DNA from: Glandiceps talaboti | Taxonomy: Eukaryota; Hemichordata; Enteropneusta; Spengelidae | NCBI RefSeq assembly: GCF_964340395.1 | Contig: NC_135549.1 | Location: forward strand, 23,803,342 to 23,867,341 | Direction of reading: 5' to 3' | Length of the DNA stretch: 64,000 bases | In this document: piece by piece, positions 31,051 to 42,789 of the stretch | Numbering within the stretch: the first letter of the stretch is position 1 | Layout of the letters: each line of letters begins with the position of its first letter | Made by a program: the position numbers and the translations under genes | The notes under the pieces: model-generated | Told to the model about the DNA's origin: nothing | The model's database searches: none | What the model saw: only the letters and a program-made list of their open reading frames with translations

Positions 31051-33045
31051 GTAAAATTCATTTACGCCAAGGCCAAAAAAGGGAAAATAATTGTTTATGG
31101 TCAGCGAGCGCATCACTTAAATACCCTCGAAATAACCCTCTCTACTTCAGAAAGGACAACTGCAGATCCAATCACGAACAAGAAGCAAATGACATCAGCC
31201 CACAATACACAGTTGCTCCAAAAGTACCGAATAAAAAAAACAGTAGCTGTCATACAGTTACTGCCATAAGTTGAGTAACAGGCCTAGGTCTGTTGAGAAT
31301 ATAAACAAAAGAAAAAACCGCCTTGTCGCACCACTTTAGACAAAATGTCCTGACCAGAAACACGGTTATTGCCTATCTCCAACACTGACCTTTTGGTACC
31401 TGCCTCCTACGCAGTCGTTGTTGATCAAACAGAAAATGCTTGTTACTATTTATTCTGCCACAAATATGGAATGACGTAATTGTTGACAGAATGAAGTGAA
31501 AATCGTTTTAAAAACTTGACGATGCATGAAATCTTTTGATGCTGGCATCAAGTGCTCTGGCTTACGTTCTCGTGTTTTGCTTTGTTTTTCTCAAATTTAT
31601 ATTTGTGCACAAATCGAGGTCTGTCACCAATTTTGTATTTTGAGTGTCAAGGAGTAGGCTGTCTGTACCAATGACTCGATGAGGAATATTGCTTCTCAGG
31701 ATAATTTTGATACGTATTTATTTATTTAACTGCAAACATGTATTTGAAATTCATGTATGTCAGACATATTCTCTATTAAAATCTGGTATGTGCCTTGTGC
31801 TTTCACCGTTTACGAAGGTTTTCCTATAAGACAGACTATGAGAGTAAACTTTACAGTATAGCAAAAGTTAATTGTTTTTTTTTGTAATTCTAGACCTTTG
31901 CGTGTTATTGTGATGATGTTGAGTATTTCTTATTCATCAGCACGAAGGGCAGACATTAAATCACAAATTCAAATCACACATTCAAAACTAACGTTCACGT
32001 AACTTGACGTTTACAGAATGATAAACAATGTTCGCAACAGGTGGTTAATTTTTATTACCCCCCCCCCCCCACCGATATAACATTGACGTATTAGCAACAT
32101 GATTTCCTACATCTTTTTATTTCATTCTCTCCTGTCGGTTATTTAAGCAATAAACCACCCCCTGGGGATGGTATACCAAGAGGTTTTGACCAGTGAACGA
32201 AATATATGCACGAGCGATACGCGATGACTGGGTTGCTTTCGAAATTTCCTTCATAATTTCTCATAAAATATTGTCTCATTGAGAGAAAATCCTCCTCTGA
32301 CAATTCGAAGAGTTCACTATCAGTATCACGGCGGACTACAACTCAACGCTCGTAGACGAACACAATTTGGACGCGTGCTAGCAGTGCATTATCGTACCAG
32401 CAGTGCATTATCACTCGTTTTAGACGCGCTAGTTCGATGTCTAGACCAATCAGGTCCCTCGATTTCCACCATCAATATACTGGTATAATATAATAGTTCT
32501 TATTCAATTCGTCGAATCATGGTGGCAAGTCATTCCATCACGTTTTCTTCAGTCATTATTAAATTGTTTCACATTAACCACTGCACAGCACATGATTACA
32601 GCAGTCACCAGTAATCTTACAACAATCAAAGCAGGCATTTCGGTAAAATAAATAACATGTAATGGGGAAAGGAATATCCAAATTGAAAATGTGGTTCCAC
32701 TAAAACGGATATTAAGGGTATGTACTTACCCGTAACAAGTATATTCCCGAGAAATGTGACTATTGCATCAGTCGTCAACACGCAATAACCTATGATGATG
32801 ACGAAATGATAGTTAACGATATTTTGTATGAGTTGGTGTTAATGATCAGCTATCTCTATCTACCCGTGTGCAAAGTTGCTGCCTCCTGGGTCAAAGTTTC
32901 ACTTACAATACACCAGTTGTCGTTATGTCCAAAATCTTTGACAGACATTTATCATTTATTTATCTATCATCGTGCGAAGTATCACAGCTCCTGTAGGTTT
33001 TACATTCCGTATAGGAAGGTGATGTTATGCTTCTGTCTGTCGGGC

Positions 33046-33077
<32 letters not shown>

Positions 33078-33640
33078 GGGCTGTCTGTCGGGCTGTCTGT
33101 CTGCCTGCCTGTGGACAGGATATATCAAAATTTACAGCATGAATTGTAATGAAACTTTCGACTTGTTTTGTTATAGTAATAACAAAAACTGATTACATTT
33201 TGGAAATATATGAATGAGTCATTTGAACAATTAAAAGGGTTTTCATTAATTGGACTATATCATGGAAGGTAAGCTTTAAAATCCATATAATTTAGTACTT
33301 ACATTCATTATATAAAATGCACGTCTAGAAAACACTTTTTGATTTCACTTTAGTTTCTTGATTTATTTAGGGGCAACATCAAAAGTTCAATATAATATAT
33401 CTAACTTAATTGCTAAAGTTAGGTCCCAGACCCCCCCCCCCCCCCCATCTAACTTAACTGACCTAAAATTGAAAAATCGTTTCAGACTCATACTGTATAC
33501 TTCCACTTTCAAACAACGTACCAATATACTACTGAATTATGTAATTTAAATAAAAACAGAAAAACATTTTAACTCAGAAAAATACTTTTATTGAAAACCC
33601 ACAGAACACAACAACACTGAATTTACACATAAAGTCACAC
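31051..33640. other. upstream region of gene A; no further gene recognised
   Basis: A poly(C) run is near 32058, a (GTCT)n tract near 33040-33110 and a second poly(C) near 33430. A candidate donor for a non-coding 5' exon of gene A is at 32729 (minus strand). Nothing coding is supported. Confidence 0.45.
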
Positions 33641-34040
33641 TTATTATTGGTATGTCCACAGGGGACCCAGGAACCATGTGACAAATAAAACAAAATACAC
33701 AAACAAATAAATAAATTAACTATCAAATAAATGAGAAATGAACAAGTAAACGGACAAGTATAGAGACAAATAAAATAATTAAATAAACCAGTGTGTCCAG
33801 CAAATAAACAGATACCCGTGGGGGTACCCATCACTATAAAAAAAAAACTGGTGGGGTATAGAAAAAAACAAACCATATCTAGTATACCCCCATGTTTATT
33901 TGCTGGTTTATTTAATTATTTTATTTGTCCCTATACTTGTCGTTCGTTTGCTTGTTCATTTGTCATTTATTTGATTGATTTATTTGTTTGTTTGTTTTGT
34001 TTCTCACACGGGTCCTGGGTCCCCTGTGGTATTCGTAGCT
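33640..34040. repeat. foldback element, ~150-bp imperfect inverted arms
   Basis: The left arm of about 33650-33815 and the right arm of about 33885-34035 are imperfect reverse complements. Both share CACAGGGGACCCAGGA, ATAAAATAATTAAATAAACC and CAGCAAATAAACA in the corresponding order. A spacer of about 70 bases contains GGTATAG and poly(A). The ends are GGGTCCCCTGTG-like. It is probably a non-autonomous foldback transposon. Confidence 0.8.
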
Positions 34041-34440
34041 TTTGGGCATGTACCTTGTCCTGCGGCATTTGAAAGGGGAGACTTTTCGTGACTGGGTGTA
34101 GGCTCATCAGCAACACTTTGATCGGATGATTTTTGTTTAACTGAAAAATATTTCAAAATAGATTGTTTCGACTCGACCTCCTGGGACATGAACTCGGCTA
34201 ATGACCATCGGTCATTTTTGTATTTGGCATGCCACAACTTCATTGCGCTTTCCTGTACATCTGCCCGGGATTTGCCCTGTTGTTTTTGATATTTAACTCC
34301 AAAATCTTGTTTGTTAGTTTCTGAAAGTCGTTCGAAGGGCATTTATAAATGTCCATTGTATGAGGAGTACATATATGGACCAGATATTTGTACGAACTCA
34401 CCAAATGTACCTCACCGTCCAAACCCTTCGTGTCTCGAGG
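34004..34440 (-). CDS. hypothetical fragment, unrecognised
   Basis: A 112-codon frame (34342-34004) and an overlapping frame upstream (to about 34440) together look like part of one protein: charged, with MKLWHAKYKNDRWSLAEFM and SKQSILKYF. The C-terminal codons run into the foldback element, so the end is not original. No domain was recognised and no start can be defended. It may be a transposon remnant. Confidence 0.25.
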
Positions 34441-34739
34441 CGCCGCCAACTGAAATGTGCGTACGCACACTCTGGATACCCACCTCGTTCCAGATACCTA
34501 TTTTGCAGCTAATTTGAAAGCTGAACCGCGTACTGCTGATAAATCAGACCGACTGTACGCAATGTTATAGGTAAAAGCAGCCTTGAAATCGTACTAAATT
34601 TGCCAAGTATGACGTTAAATCGTTTTTGACGGTTGAGAAATTAATTTGTCCAACCCCCCCCCCACCACCACCACCCCCAAACTAAAGCAATTAAGTTTTT
34701 TTGTAAACATCGATCTTTTGACGTCGCCCCTTACCTTAT

Positions 34740-35560
34740 TAATTATTTTCGACAATTAGGCAATATCCAAAGAATGCAAGCTTCGAATTTGAATTAATTT
34801 GGTACAGAAGTCAACAATAACAACCCATATGTCTCATAAAGTTTGTTGCTGAAGCTTTTGAATTTAATGAGTAATTTGTATAATTACGTATTGTTGCCAA
34901 TCGGCCAATATAATAAGAATGCAATCTTCAACGTTCACAAAATTGTGTACATACATTGATAATAACATATAGTGCATATACATTACATCATAGAGGCTTA
35001 TGGATGTAACTGTTTATTTTAATTAGTCATTTGCATAATTGGTCATTATTGGTATATATGCCATATCTTTAAAATGTGGGCTACAACTTGCATATCGTTT
35101 GATGCATACATCGATGGTAACACCACACATGTCCCCTATAACGCGTGATGGTGTAGCGTTTGGTGAATGATTTACTTAATTAATGCTTTTTGGCCATGAG
35201 GCAATATCCAAATAATGCAATTTTGAAATTCGTGTAATTTGGTACATACAGTGACACTAACAAATCACACATGCTTGTTGATCTAACTTGTAATACTTTA
35301 ATCATGTGATTTGCATAATTTATGAACTTTGATAATTAAGCTTCAAATTTCATACAATTTGCACATACGTAAGTGATAACTAGTTACGTGTCTGATGGAG
35401 CTTGATTATATACACTTACTTTGTAATGAGCCATAATAACTAGGCAATAACTTAGGCATGTACTCTTCAAATGTCAAATGATTTTGTTAATAGGTTGATA
35501 TTGAGTAATTAGCATAAATGGTGTTTTTTGTAATTATACAACATCTCAATGTGATATATG
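34740..35560. repeat. degenerate tandem repeat, ~150-180-bp period
   Basis: Recurring blocks of AATTTGGTACATACA, GATAATAAC, then AGTAATTTGCATAATT appear about five times with strong divergence. The second half has a diverged counterpart at 53050-53420. It is a decayed satellite-like array downstream of gene B. Confidence 0.6.
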
Positions 35561-36570
35561 TTGATGATAACAAATGATATATGAAAAAGAAGCATTTCAG
35601 TTGACATCTCTGTTCCCTATATCATTATGGTGGCATTTATACAGCCTGTTCCTCTATGTTTTGTTATGCCATTTTCTATTGACATTTGTGTATTAGACTT
35701 TTCACTATAGCCAGCCATGCATTCTAAATTACAAATGAGAAGTCATCATAGAAGACATGATCCTTCCCCTAAATACTGTACACAGCCTTGTGACTAATCG
35801 AGGAAAATGATGTTCCTAACACTTGATCCAGAATGTCAAGGACAATAGAAAGATACCAGTAAAGTGTATATAGCGACAGACACATTAATTAAAAGCAAAA
35901 TGTTTCAGAAATTATGATGTCTATGACCTTTGCTGGACAGTAACAATCTATGGCTAACATGCCAAAACCAGTCACATGCATATCGCATTTGATAATCATT
36001 AATTTGTGTGTTTATACTATGAACATATAGTTTATTTCAAAATTCTGAATACATTGAATACATCAATTCCATTTACATATTTATGTCAATTTTTAAAAAA
36101 TCACCAAAATGTATCAAATCATTTGTTAACCCTGGAGTTGAGCTTTGATCACTTGAATGGATAATGTTAAAATGGTTCTGTTAGAAATTTAGATACAAAT
36201 CAATTACACATATCGGGTGAAATGACAAAAATACAGAAATGTCGTTTTCTATATAACCAGTAAAAGTATCTTAAACAACCAAGAAAAAAATCGTCAGTAT
36301 TGTCATGGATATTATATATATAGAATCAATTCATAAGTACATCAAATGAAATCTTATATTGTGTTAACGAGTATAATGACTGACACACATAAAACTATAA
36401 CCTGAATATGTTAATACATACACGAACTACAACCTACAATAGCAAACAAGGTTGTATTTGACACCTGGTCAGGTATAATATGACAGACTGAACTTGTCAC
36501 CTTACTTGGCAACCTTACAATGACCGTCATCCTTAAACGTAAACCTTTCTTTTATCAAATTATACATACC
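35150..36570. repeat. segmental duplication, 3' flank of gene B (paralogous to 53,050-54,715)
   Basis: Long collinear similarity with 53.05-54.72 kb. Shared anchors include GATGGAGCTTGATTAT, TTTTGTTATGCCATTTTCTAT / TTTTGTTTTGCCATTTTCTAT, AGAAGTCATCATAGAAGACA and ACGTAAACCTTTCTT. The similarity resumes at 37,590-37,700 against 54,740-54,860. The other block carries about 360 extra bases near 54,275-54,630. Confidence 0.85.
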
Positions 36571-36957
36571 ATAATGGGGCCTTCAGTATTTACAGGGGGG
36601 GGAGAGGAAATCACACATCATCTGTTAAGAAAAACATGACCCTCTCCATTCTCCATTTGTAAAAAGTAGCCCTCCCCTTTATCCCATTTTGTAAAGCATG
36701 ACCCTTCCCATGACAACTGCATATACTGAACGTTAATCAATATTCCCATTATATGCATACATACAAATTAAATGATTTTGACTCTGTGTTAGAAAGCAAT
36801 ATTTGTACATATAAAGTGACGAACAGTAAAAGACTGGCTAGTTACCTTTCTCTTATAATCATACACAATCTAGTTGGTATCTGAAACGTGCATACTTTGT
36901 CTGATCTGGTTACTTGTAAAAGTTCCCTGATATCATCATCATCATCCTAATCATCCT

Positions 36958-37020
<63 letters not shown>

Positions 37021-37030
37021 TATTATTATT

Positions 37031-37067
<37 letters not shown>

Positions 37068-37560
37068 CCTTCACCTTCAGTATTGCCATTATCAGTGTCA
37101 CTTTAATCTGACTCACTACTTGAGTCAGTACATGTATCACTGTCCGTGTTCTCTATGACATTCAAAACGAAATCATCATTATCACTGCTACCATCACCAT
37201 CACATTGTAACAACAACATTCACGGACAGTGTGAGTGATAAGGTGAGATGTTACACTCAACCAAATTCATCGTTTTATTAAACAATTTTCTTACAATACG
37301 TGTATTTTTATTTCTGTATTTTGGCATGTAAAGTACTCGTAAAAAACATGTCGAGTGCTCATCTCACTTTTACATCTCAAAACACACAAAACAAATTGAC
37401 AACAATTGAATATTGAAAACTATTCATTCATTCATTGTAAAATGTTACCATCCCCCAAATATTGTAATGCAAACTATGACCCTCCCCCAAGAACAGGTTT
37501 GTAAAACGTGACCCCCCCCCCCCTCCCGCACCTTGTAAATCCCGAAGGCTCCCTAATATT
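36568..37560. mobile_element. non-autonomous DNA element with imperfect TIRs, ~0.99 kb
   Basis: The left end reads TAATGGGGCCTTCAGTATTTACAG followed by a G run. The right end, reverse-complemented, reads ATATTAGGGAGCCTTCGGGATTTACAA and also runs into a G-rich tract, so the TIRs are about 30 bases and imperfect. The interior has (ATC)n and paired TGACCCTCCC-type blocks but no transposase. The paralogous block at 54,706-54,740 goes straight from ACATACCATT to GTAATCGTGCTTTC, that is, without the insert. Confidence 0.75.
36945..37070. repeat. (ATC)n trinucleotide microsatellite
   Basis: About 40 TCA/TTA units with a short ATT interruption. The all-Met minus-strand frame here is an artefact. Confidence 0.95.
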
Positions 37561-37812
37561 GTGATGATGCTTTCAAAAAAAACTTACAAATCATACCTTG
37601 GTAGGACATTCACTACAAACCAAGAAAAACTACGGCTGTTTTTTCACAGTGATACTATATAATGGTTATATCAGCGTATGCCTTCGTAGGCACCGGAAAT
37701 CGTCCCATTTTCACAACTTTGATTGTTTATAATACATAATCTTACGATACAATACAACACGAATTATATCAATTATTTTAACACAATTGCAATATATTTA
37801 AATGTATCAATA

Positions 37813-38025
37813 TCATTGCTTCATGTTCAGTGTTACATAGACACTAGGTGTTACTTGATGTGTTCCCCGTGATAAAGATGAGTAACCAGTTTCAGCAGCA
37901 TCGATCGCTGCTTCGTTTTCATAGATACAATGAGACAGGTCAACTCTACTGTTTGGTGGTTCAGTATATCTTTCATACGGGGTATCTTCCAAAATGAGTT
38001 GGTTTGGCATTAGACTCTTCCTCAT
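37813..38025 (-). pseudogene. out-of-frame tyrosine tail of receptor B
   Basis: Encodes 70 codons homologous to the C-terminus of receptors C and D, ending PSVYVTLNMKQ, with YERYTEPP, CIYENEA and ETGYSSL. The frame is shifted relative to the receptor B coding frame, which stops at 38022. The spacing YSSL-x11-YVTL fits an ITAM, with Glu at -3 of the first Tyr. It could be used only through frameshifting or alternative splicing; simple loss is the more likely explanation. Confidence 0.7.
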
Positions 38026-40106
38026 GTGCGGTTGTCGTTCATCATTCTCATATATTCGACAGGTTGTTGGTTTGATTCACATTTTCGAAGACAGAAATGT
38101 CGGGTGAATAGTATGATAGCTAAACATAACGCTCCCGTCAACAAACCTCCGAAGAATCCCAGAGAAATATACGCACCAGACGATAACTCCTGCACCCCAG
38201 TGTTTGTAAAGTTTGTAGTAAGTGACGTTAACGTTGTTGCAGTGGTAACACCGGTACCATTAGAGGTCAAACCGCCACTCGTTGTATGTGAAAAGGTTGA
38301 AGAAATTTCAGTCGTTGACATTTTCGCTGTGGTTGTTCGCATTGTTGTATGAGGTGTTGTACTCACCGCTCTTAACGTTGATGGCGCTGTCAGGTTCAAC
38401 TTTAAAAATCTCATGCCCACAGCGGTCCCTTCAGCACTGTTTGCAACGCATGCATAAGTTCCTTCATTTTCATAGTCAGTTTGCGGTATTAGCAAGTCGC
38501 CATTGTCAAGTTGAGTTGGTTCGCTTTCGGAACAAATACCGTCGTTGTCAGAAGGAACTATGCTACCGCTTGGATTGATCCAGTATTTGGTAGGTGTCGG
38601 GTCACCAATAACGTCACAGTCTAATGTTACATTGTCACCATCTGATGATGTAATGATTTTAAAAGGTACATAAAATACTGGTAGGGGATAACACATGAGA
38701 TCATCGAGTGGGATGGTCAGCATGTCTTTATTTGCATGCTGTTCAGGTGCTTCGCATCTCATAGCGGTATTTCCAAGATGTAAACTGCCTCTGTTGTCAT
38801 CTAACCATTGTCTGATATCCCACAAACGGCAATCACATGACCATGTATTGTTATACATATGCAGAAAATGCAGACTGTCCAATCCATCAAATATACTACC
38901 TGGTAGTGTAGTGATGTTATTATCATGCAGATGTAGAGACAGTACATTTACTAATCCCTGGAATATATTTTCTTGTAAAGTTTCCAAATCGTTACTGTCC
39001 AGATACAAATATCTCAATTGACGGAGTCCATAGAATATACTCTCTGGTAGAAACTTTATGTTGTTATCACACAGATGTAGTGAGTCTAGACTGTGTAATC
39101 CATTTAACGAATTTTCCTGTAGGCAGGATATGTGATTTATATCTAAATGAATGTTGGTCAATTTACCAAGATCACGAAAAGTAAAATCACCTATTGAAAC
39201 AATATTATTGTTGTTGAGGTACAAAGTACGTAGATCGTATAGGCCATTGAAAACATGTACTGGTAAATGACTGATATCGTTTCTGTCGAGGAACAAGGAC
39301 TGAAGTTTGCCAAGATCACCGAAAACACCTACAGGCAAGGTAGTGAGTTTGTTGGAATGAAGACGCAAGATTTGCAACTCATGTAAACCAGCGAACGAAT
39401 TGTTGTGTAGACGGGATATTACATTGACGTATAAGCTTAGGAAGGTCAGTTTACGAAGGTTTTGGAAAGTAAAATCTTCTATAGCAGTAATATCATTTCT
39501 GTCGAGGTACAAGTACCGAAGGGTGCCTAAGCCATAGAAAACGTCTAGACGTAAGGTAGTGAGTTTGTTGGAATAAAGACGCAAAGATTCCAACTCATGT
39601 AAACCAGCGAACGAATTGTTATGTAGACGGGCAATAGCATTGCTGTATAAGCGTAGGTCGGTCAATTTGCCAAGATCTTGGAAAGTAAAATCTTCTATAG
39701 CAGTAATATCATTGCTGTAGATGTACAAGTACCGAAGATTGTAAAGTCCCCTGAAAACATCTTCAGGTAATACAGTGAGTTGGTTTGAGTACAGGTACAG
39801 GCGTTCCAAATTAGACAATCTAGTAAATGCGAGTACTTCTACTTCTTCTATTCTGCTACTGTACAGGTCAAGCCATGTCAAACTTGATAGAGTATCAAAC
39901 GAATTGTTAGGAATACGGGTCAAATTGTTTCCATCCAGGCATAATTTCGTTGTGTTAGTCGGAATTCCCTCTGGAATTTCCGTTAATCCTCGGTTTTGAC
40001 AATCAACAGTGGTTCCTGAACACGAACATTCTGTTGGACAGGTTTCGCTGGCAGTAATATGCAATATGAAGCATAACAAAATTGTTGATATTGCCAATAC
40101 AGCCAT
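38022..40106 (-). CDS. LRR-Ig transmembrane receptor B, 15 LRRs, truncated tail
   Basis: Cell-surface LRR-Ig receptor, 694 residues in one exon. Order: signal peptide [25 protein letters not shown] (CPTECSC, 22 onward); 15 LRRs of 24 residues; LRRCT (NTWSCDC...MRCEAP...LMC); one Ig domain ([19 protein letters not shown]); one Thr/Ser stalk unit; membrane helix [19 protein letters not shown]; then only about 30 cytoplasmic residues. The end, EYMRMMNDNRT, results from net frame-changing deletions relative to C and D, whose tail remains downstream in another frame. A YMRM (YxxM, PI3K-type) motif survives. The acceptor AACAG at 40117 and a donor at 43574 imply a non-coding 5' exon and an intron of about 3.46 kb. 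Confidence 0.92.
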   Translation of the reverse strand: MAVLAISTILLCFILHITASETCPTECSCSGTTVDCQNRGLTEIPEGIPTNTTKLCLDGNNLTRIPNNSFDTLSSLTWLDLYSSRIEEVEVLAFTRLSNLERLYLYSNQLTVLPEDVFRGLYNLRYLYIYSNDITAIEDFTFQDLGKLTDLRLYSNAIARLHNNSFAGLHELESLRLYSNKLTTLRLDVFYGLGTLRYLYLDRNDITAIEDFTFQNLRKLTFLSLYVNVISRLHNNSFAGLHELQILRLHSNKLTTLPVGVFGDLGKLQSLFLDRNDISHLPVHVFNGLYDLRTLYLNNNNIVSIGDFTFRDLGKLTNIHLDINHISCLQENSLNGLHSLDSLHLCDNNIKFLPESIFYGLRQLRYLYLDSNDLETLQENIFQGLVNVLSLHLHDNNITTLPGSIFDGLDSLHFLHMYNNTWSCDCRLWDIRQWLDDNRGSLHLGNTAMRCEAPEQHANKDMLTIPLDDLMCYPLPVFYVPFKIITSSDGDNVTLDCDVIGDPTPTKYWINPSGSIVPSDNDGICSESEPTQLDNGDLLIPQTDYENEGTYACVANSAEGTAVGMRFLKLNLTAPSTLRAVSTTPHTTMRTTTAKMSTTEISSTFSHTTSGGLTSNGTGVTTATTLTSLTTNFTNTGVQELSSGAYISLGFFGGLLTGALCLAIILFTRHFCLRKCESNQQPVEYMRMMNDNRT

Positions 40107-40139
40107 TCCGCTTTACCTGTTACAAGTATAAAAAAAATG

Positions 40140-40490
40140 GTAATGAATCTTAAGTTATAAATATCTTAATTCAATGGCAATGCATTATCTCAGTACATTT
40201 GAGGACATTTCCATGCACTTTTCGACTTTGACAGTGTACGTGCAACTACTAATGAGTTCTACTGGAGATAGTACAGATGAATAAGGTAATGCCCTGCTCG
40301 TAATCTTATGTTTTGGACCCATCTGTCCACATCTAAGACATGTTAATGATTACTCACATTTCCAATATCTATCTACATCCTTTAGTATTACATCATTTAG
40401 ACTGATGCCAAGGAAGTACTTAACATCTACATATACATATGATTTGCAGAAGTTATTACGCTCTTTTCTAGTTCCTATACAGTATCGTTA
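40140..40490. repeat. duplicated 5' flank of gene B (paralogous to 49,560-49,850 and 61,470-61,645)
   Basis: Shares TTTTCGACTTTGA, GATAGTACAGATGAAT.AGGTAATG, TTATGTTTTGGA and TTTCCAATATCT blocks with the sequence upstream of gene C. The ATGTTTTGGA...CACATCTA...GATTTGCA/TAC part is also shared with 61.5 kb upstream of gene D. It lies inside the proposed 5' UTR intron. Confidence 0.8.
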
Positions 40491-40499
40491 CCATTATAC

Positions 40500-41080
40500 G
40501 TCCACTCACAGGGTAGTCAAAGTCGTCATTGATTCTAGATGTCCTGAAATGCATGGAATGCAATTTAAAATTCACCCACAGCCTCTCACACAGTCATTAA
40601 CAGCATGTGTTTGTTAATCAATCAATCACAAATTGTAACCAAACACAGTCCCCTCATAAATTTGGTGTTTATTGGGGCAGTTATGTAATGTACAAATATG
40701 GTATACCTGTTAGCCCAGGATGCTACTTATACACTGTTTACATTCACTGTAACAGTTAGGGTTCACTGATTAGATTAAGACCTTTTTGTGCTATTGAGGG
40801 ACTTTGACTAGACTGTGTTAAAAGCACAGTTGGCTTCCAGATTATATTGAGGATTAATCGAATTATGAACGACACATTTATAGACAATGACATAGAACAT
40901 GCTCGACTTTCAAAGAGGTAACGGAGACTGTCCACAATAAAAATACCGCCTATGGCGTCATAGCACAACTGTACAGTTTTTAAAAATATTTATCCATATA
41001 GTAGTCCATTCTAACAATAAGTGTTCATTTGGTGAATGACTATCCAGTTGCCTATCCAACCATGTTGCCATCTTTACGAT
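40500..41080. other. no gene recognised
   Basis: Intronic position for gene B if the 43574-40117 intron is right. No coding signal. Confidence 0.4.
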
Positions 41081-41084
41081 ATAT

Positions 41085-41470
41085 GCTATCATTTGGCTGT
41101 TACTATGGGCGTGGTCATGTTGTTAGATATATTTGCATACCTTTTTGTATGTTTTTGTTCACTTGTGTATGAATTTCTGATATTATCTTTGCAATATACG
41201 TGACCATTTTGCTGTTGCTATGGGTGTAGTCTTGTTGCTAGGCAAATTTACATACATTTTTGAATGTTTATTCAATTGACTATTAATCCCTGTTATCTTT
41301 GTGAAATACACGACCGTTTGGCTGTTGCTATGGGCGTGGTCATGGTTGCTAGGGTATTTGCATACATTTTTTGAATGTTTACTTTTGCCTACCAGATGAT
41401 GTTGTTATTTGAACAAAATATACTGCCATTTGGTTATTGTTGAGGACGTGGTCATGGTCGCTAGGGCCAA
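41085..41470. repeat. four degenerate tandem units of ~107-116 bp
   Basis: The core TTTGGCTGTTGCTATGGGCG followed by TGGTCATGTTGCTAGG recurs at about 41091, 41207, 41314 and 41429, each followed by TTTGCATACATTTTT.AATGTTTA in the better-preserved units. Confidence 0.8.
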
Positions 41471-41539
41471 TTTTGTCAAAATGTTTTGAAGAAAATCTGC
41501 ATGATAAAAGTTTCAGAAACATCTCACCAAGTTTCAGAC

Positions 41540-42060
41540 TAGGTGACCAAGTACTTTTTGAGATATAAGTTTTGATCAAAAATGAACATTTTTACACCTA
41601 ATTTGCATATCACTCATGGAATCATTGTATGGTTAATATCTCTATGTCCATACATCCCTAGATGCATTCCCATTAAATTTCAGCCCAATCTGCCCTTTAG
41701 TTTTGGAATTATAGATTTTTAACCAAAACACACATTTGAGCCCTAATTTGTATATCACTGATGGAATCATCATGTCATGAACAAATCTTACTTTACACCA
41801 CCTTAAGAATGTTCCCACAAAATTCCGCACCAATTTGCCCAGTAGTGTTTTGACCGAAAATCACGTTTTTTGACCCAAATTCACTCATCTGTGATGCGAT
41901 CATTTTGATTTGAACAATTCCAACTAGACACTCAAGGTAATGGACCCACCAAATATCATGGCAAATGGTTCAGCGGTGTTCGACTTTAAGTTGTTCACAA
42001 ACACACACACACACACAGACACATACACACACACACACACAGACACCGGGCGATCCCTAT
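41540..42060 (+). repeat. dispersed repeat with (CA)n end
   Basis: Contains CCTAATTTGCATATCACT, AATTTCAGCCCAATCTGC and TTTTGGAATTATAGA blocks, ending TTCGACTTTAAGTTGTTCAC and a (CA)n tract at 41999-42042. The reverse complement of 52,260-52,800 has the same blocks in the same order and ends in (CATA)n. Confidence 0.75.
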
Positions 42061-42789
42061 AGCACTACTGAACCTCAGTTCAGTTGTGTTAAATAACTGT
42101 TTGAATATGTGTTCACGATCCTGAACACATTTTTGACGGGAGCTTGCACACGATAGATATGTAGCAGTTCTTGCGTTGGACCGAGAGCGACGTAGCGAAA
42201 CCGCTACAGTACTGCATCTACAAATGTAGAGACGGATAACGAAATATAGTTGGTCGAACATTGTGCATGATGCAGTTCTGTTGTTACAAGTATTGAGCAC
42301 GATAACGTGATTGGATGGTTGAATGTGTGTGGTACATTTGCATGTACTTGGATCATTTCATTTGCACACCTTGTTTAAATTCTGTCCCACCTTTGACTTG
42401 ACAAATATCCATAGTTGTCTTTTAGGGGAGATCAATACTTCTATGCATTAAATACTTATAGTTAGGCCGTAGGATCTGAACCCCCCCCCTTCTAATTTGA
42501 CCAAATTGATAACTATTTCACACAGCACAAGACATTTCAAGCCAGTATGTAAGTTTATAGTGCGAACAATGCTCTTTTATTGACACTTTAGTGTATTTTA
42601 GTACCAATATTTAATGATTTATGAATGCAATATGAATTACGAAATTGCATGATGTCATCGCTAGCATTGATACCCTACTCACATTACATCAAAATACATA
42701 AATCATGGATAGTATAGTGTCAAATTAGTCAGTCAAAAATCAGAGAGAATCATGGTAACCTAACGGTAAAATTTGTTAAATTTATAACA

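Noticed and set aside
30654-31274. Long open frames of MYVCMYVC or HTYIHTYI type on both strands
   Set aside because: They come only from the (ACAT)n/(GTAT)n tract; repeats of a non-multiple of three give stop-free frames in all phases. The same applies at 51,212-51,517 and 52,170-52,471.
33574-34072. Hydrophobic frames rich in F, I, L and C on both strands
   Set aside because: They are the two arms of the foldback element read in opposite directions.
36910-37140. Poly-Met open frame
   Set aside because: Translation of (ATC)n; no codon structure outside it.
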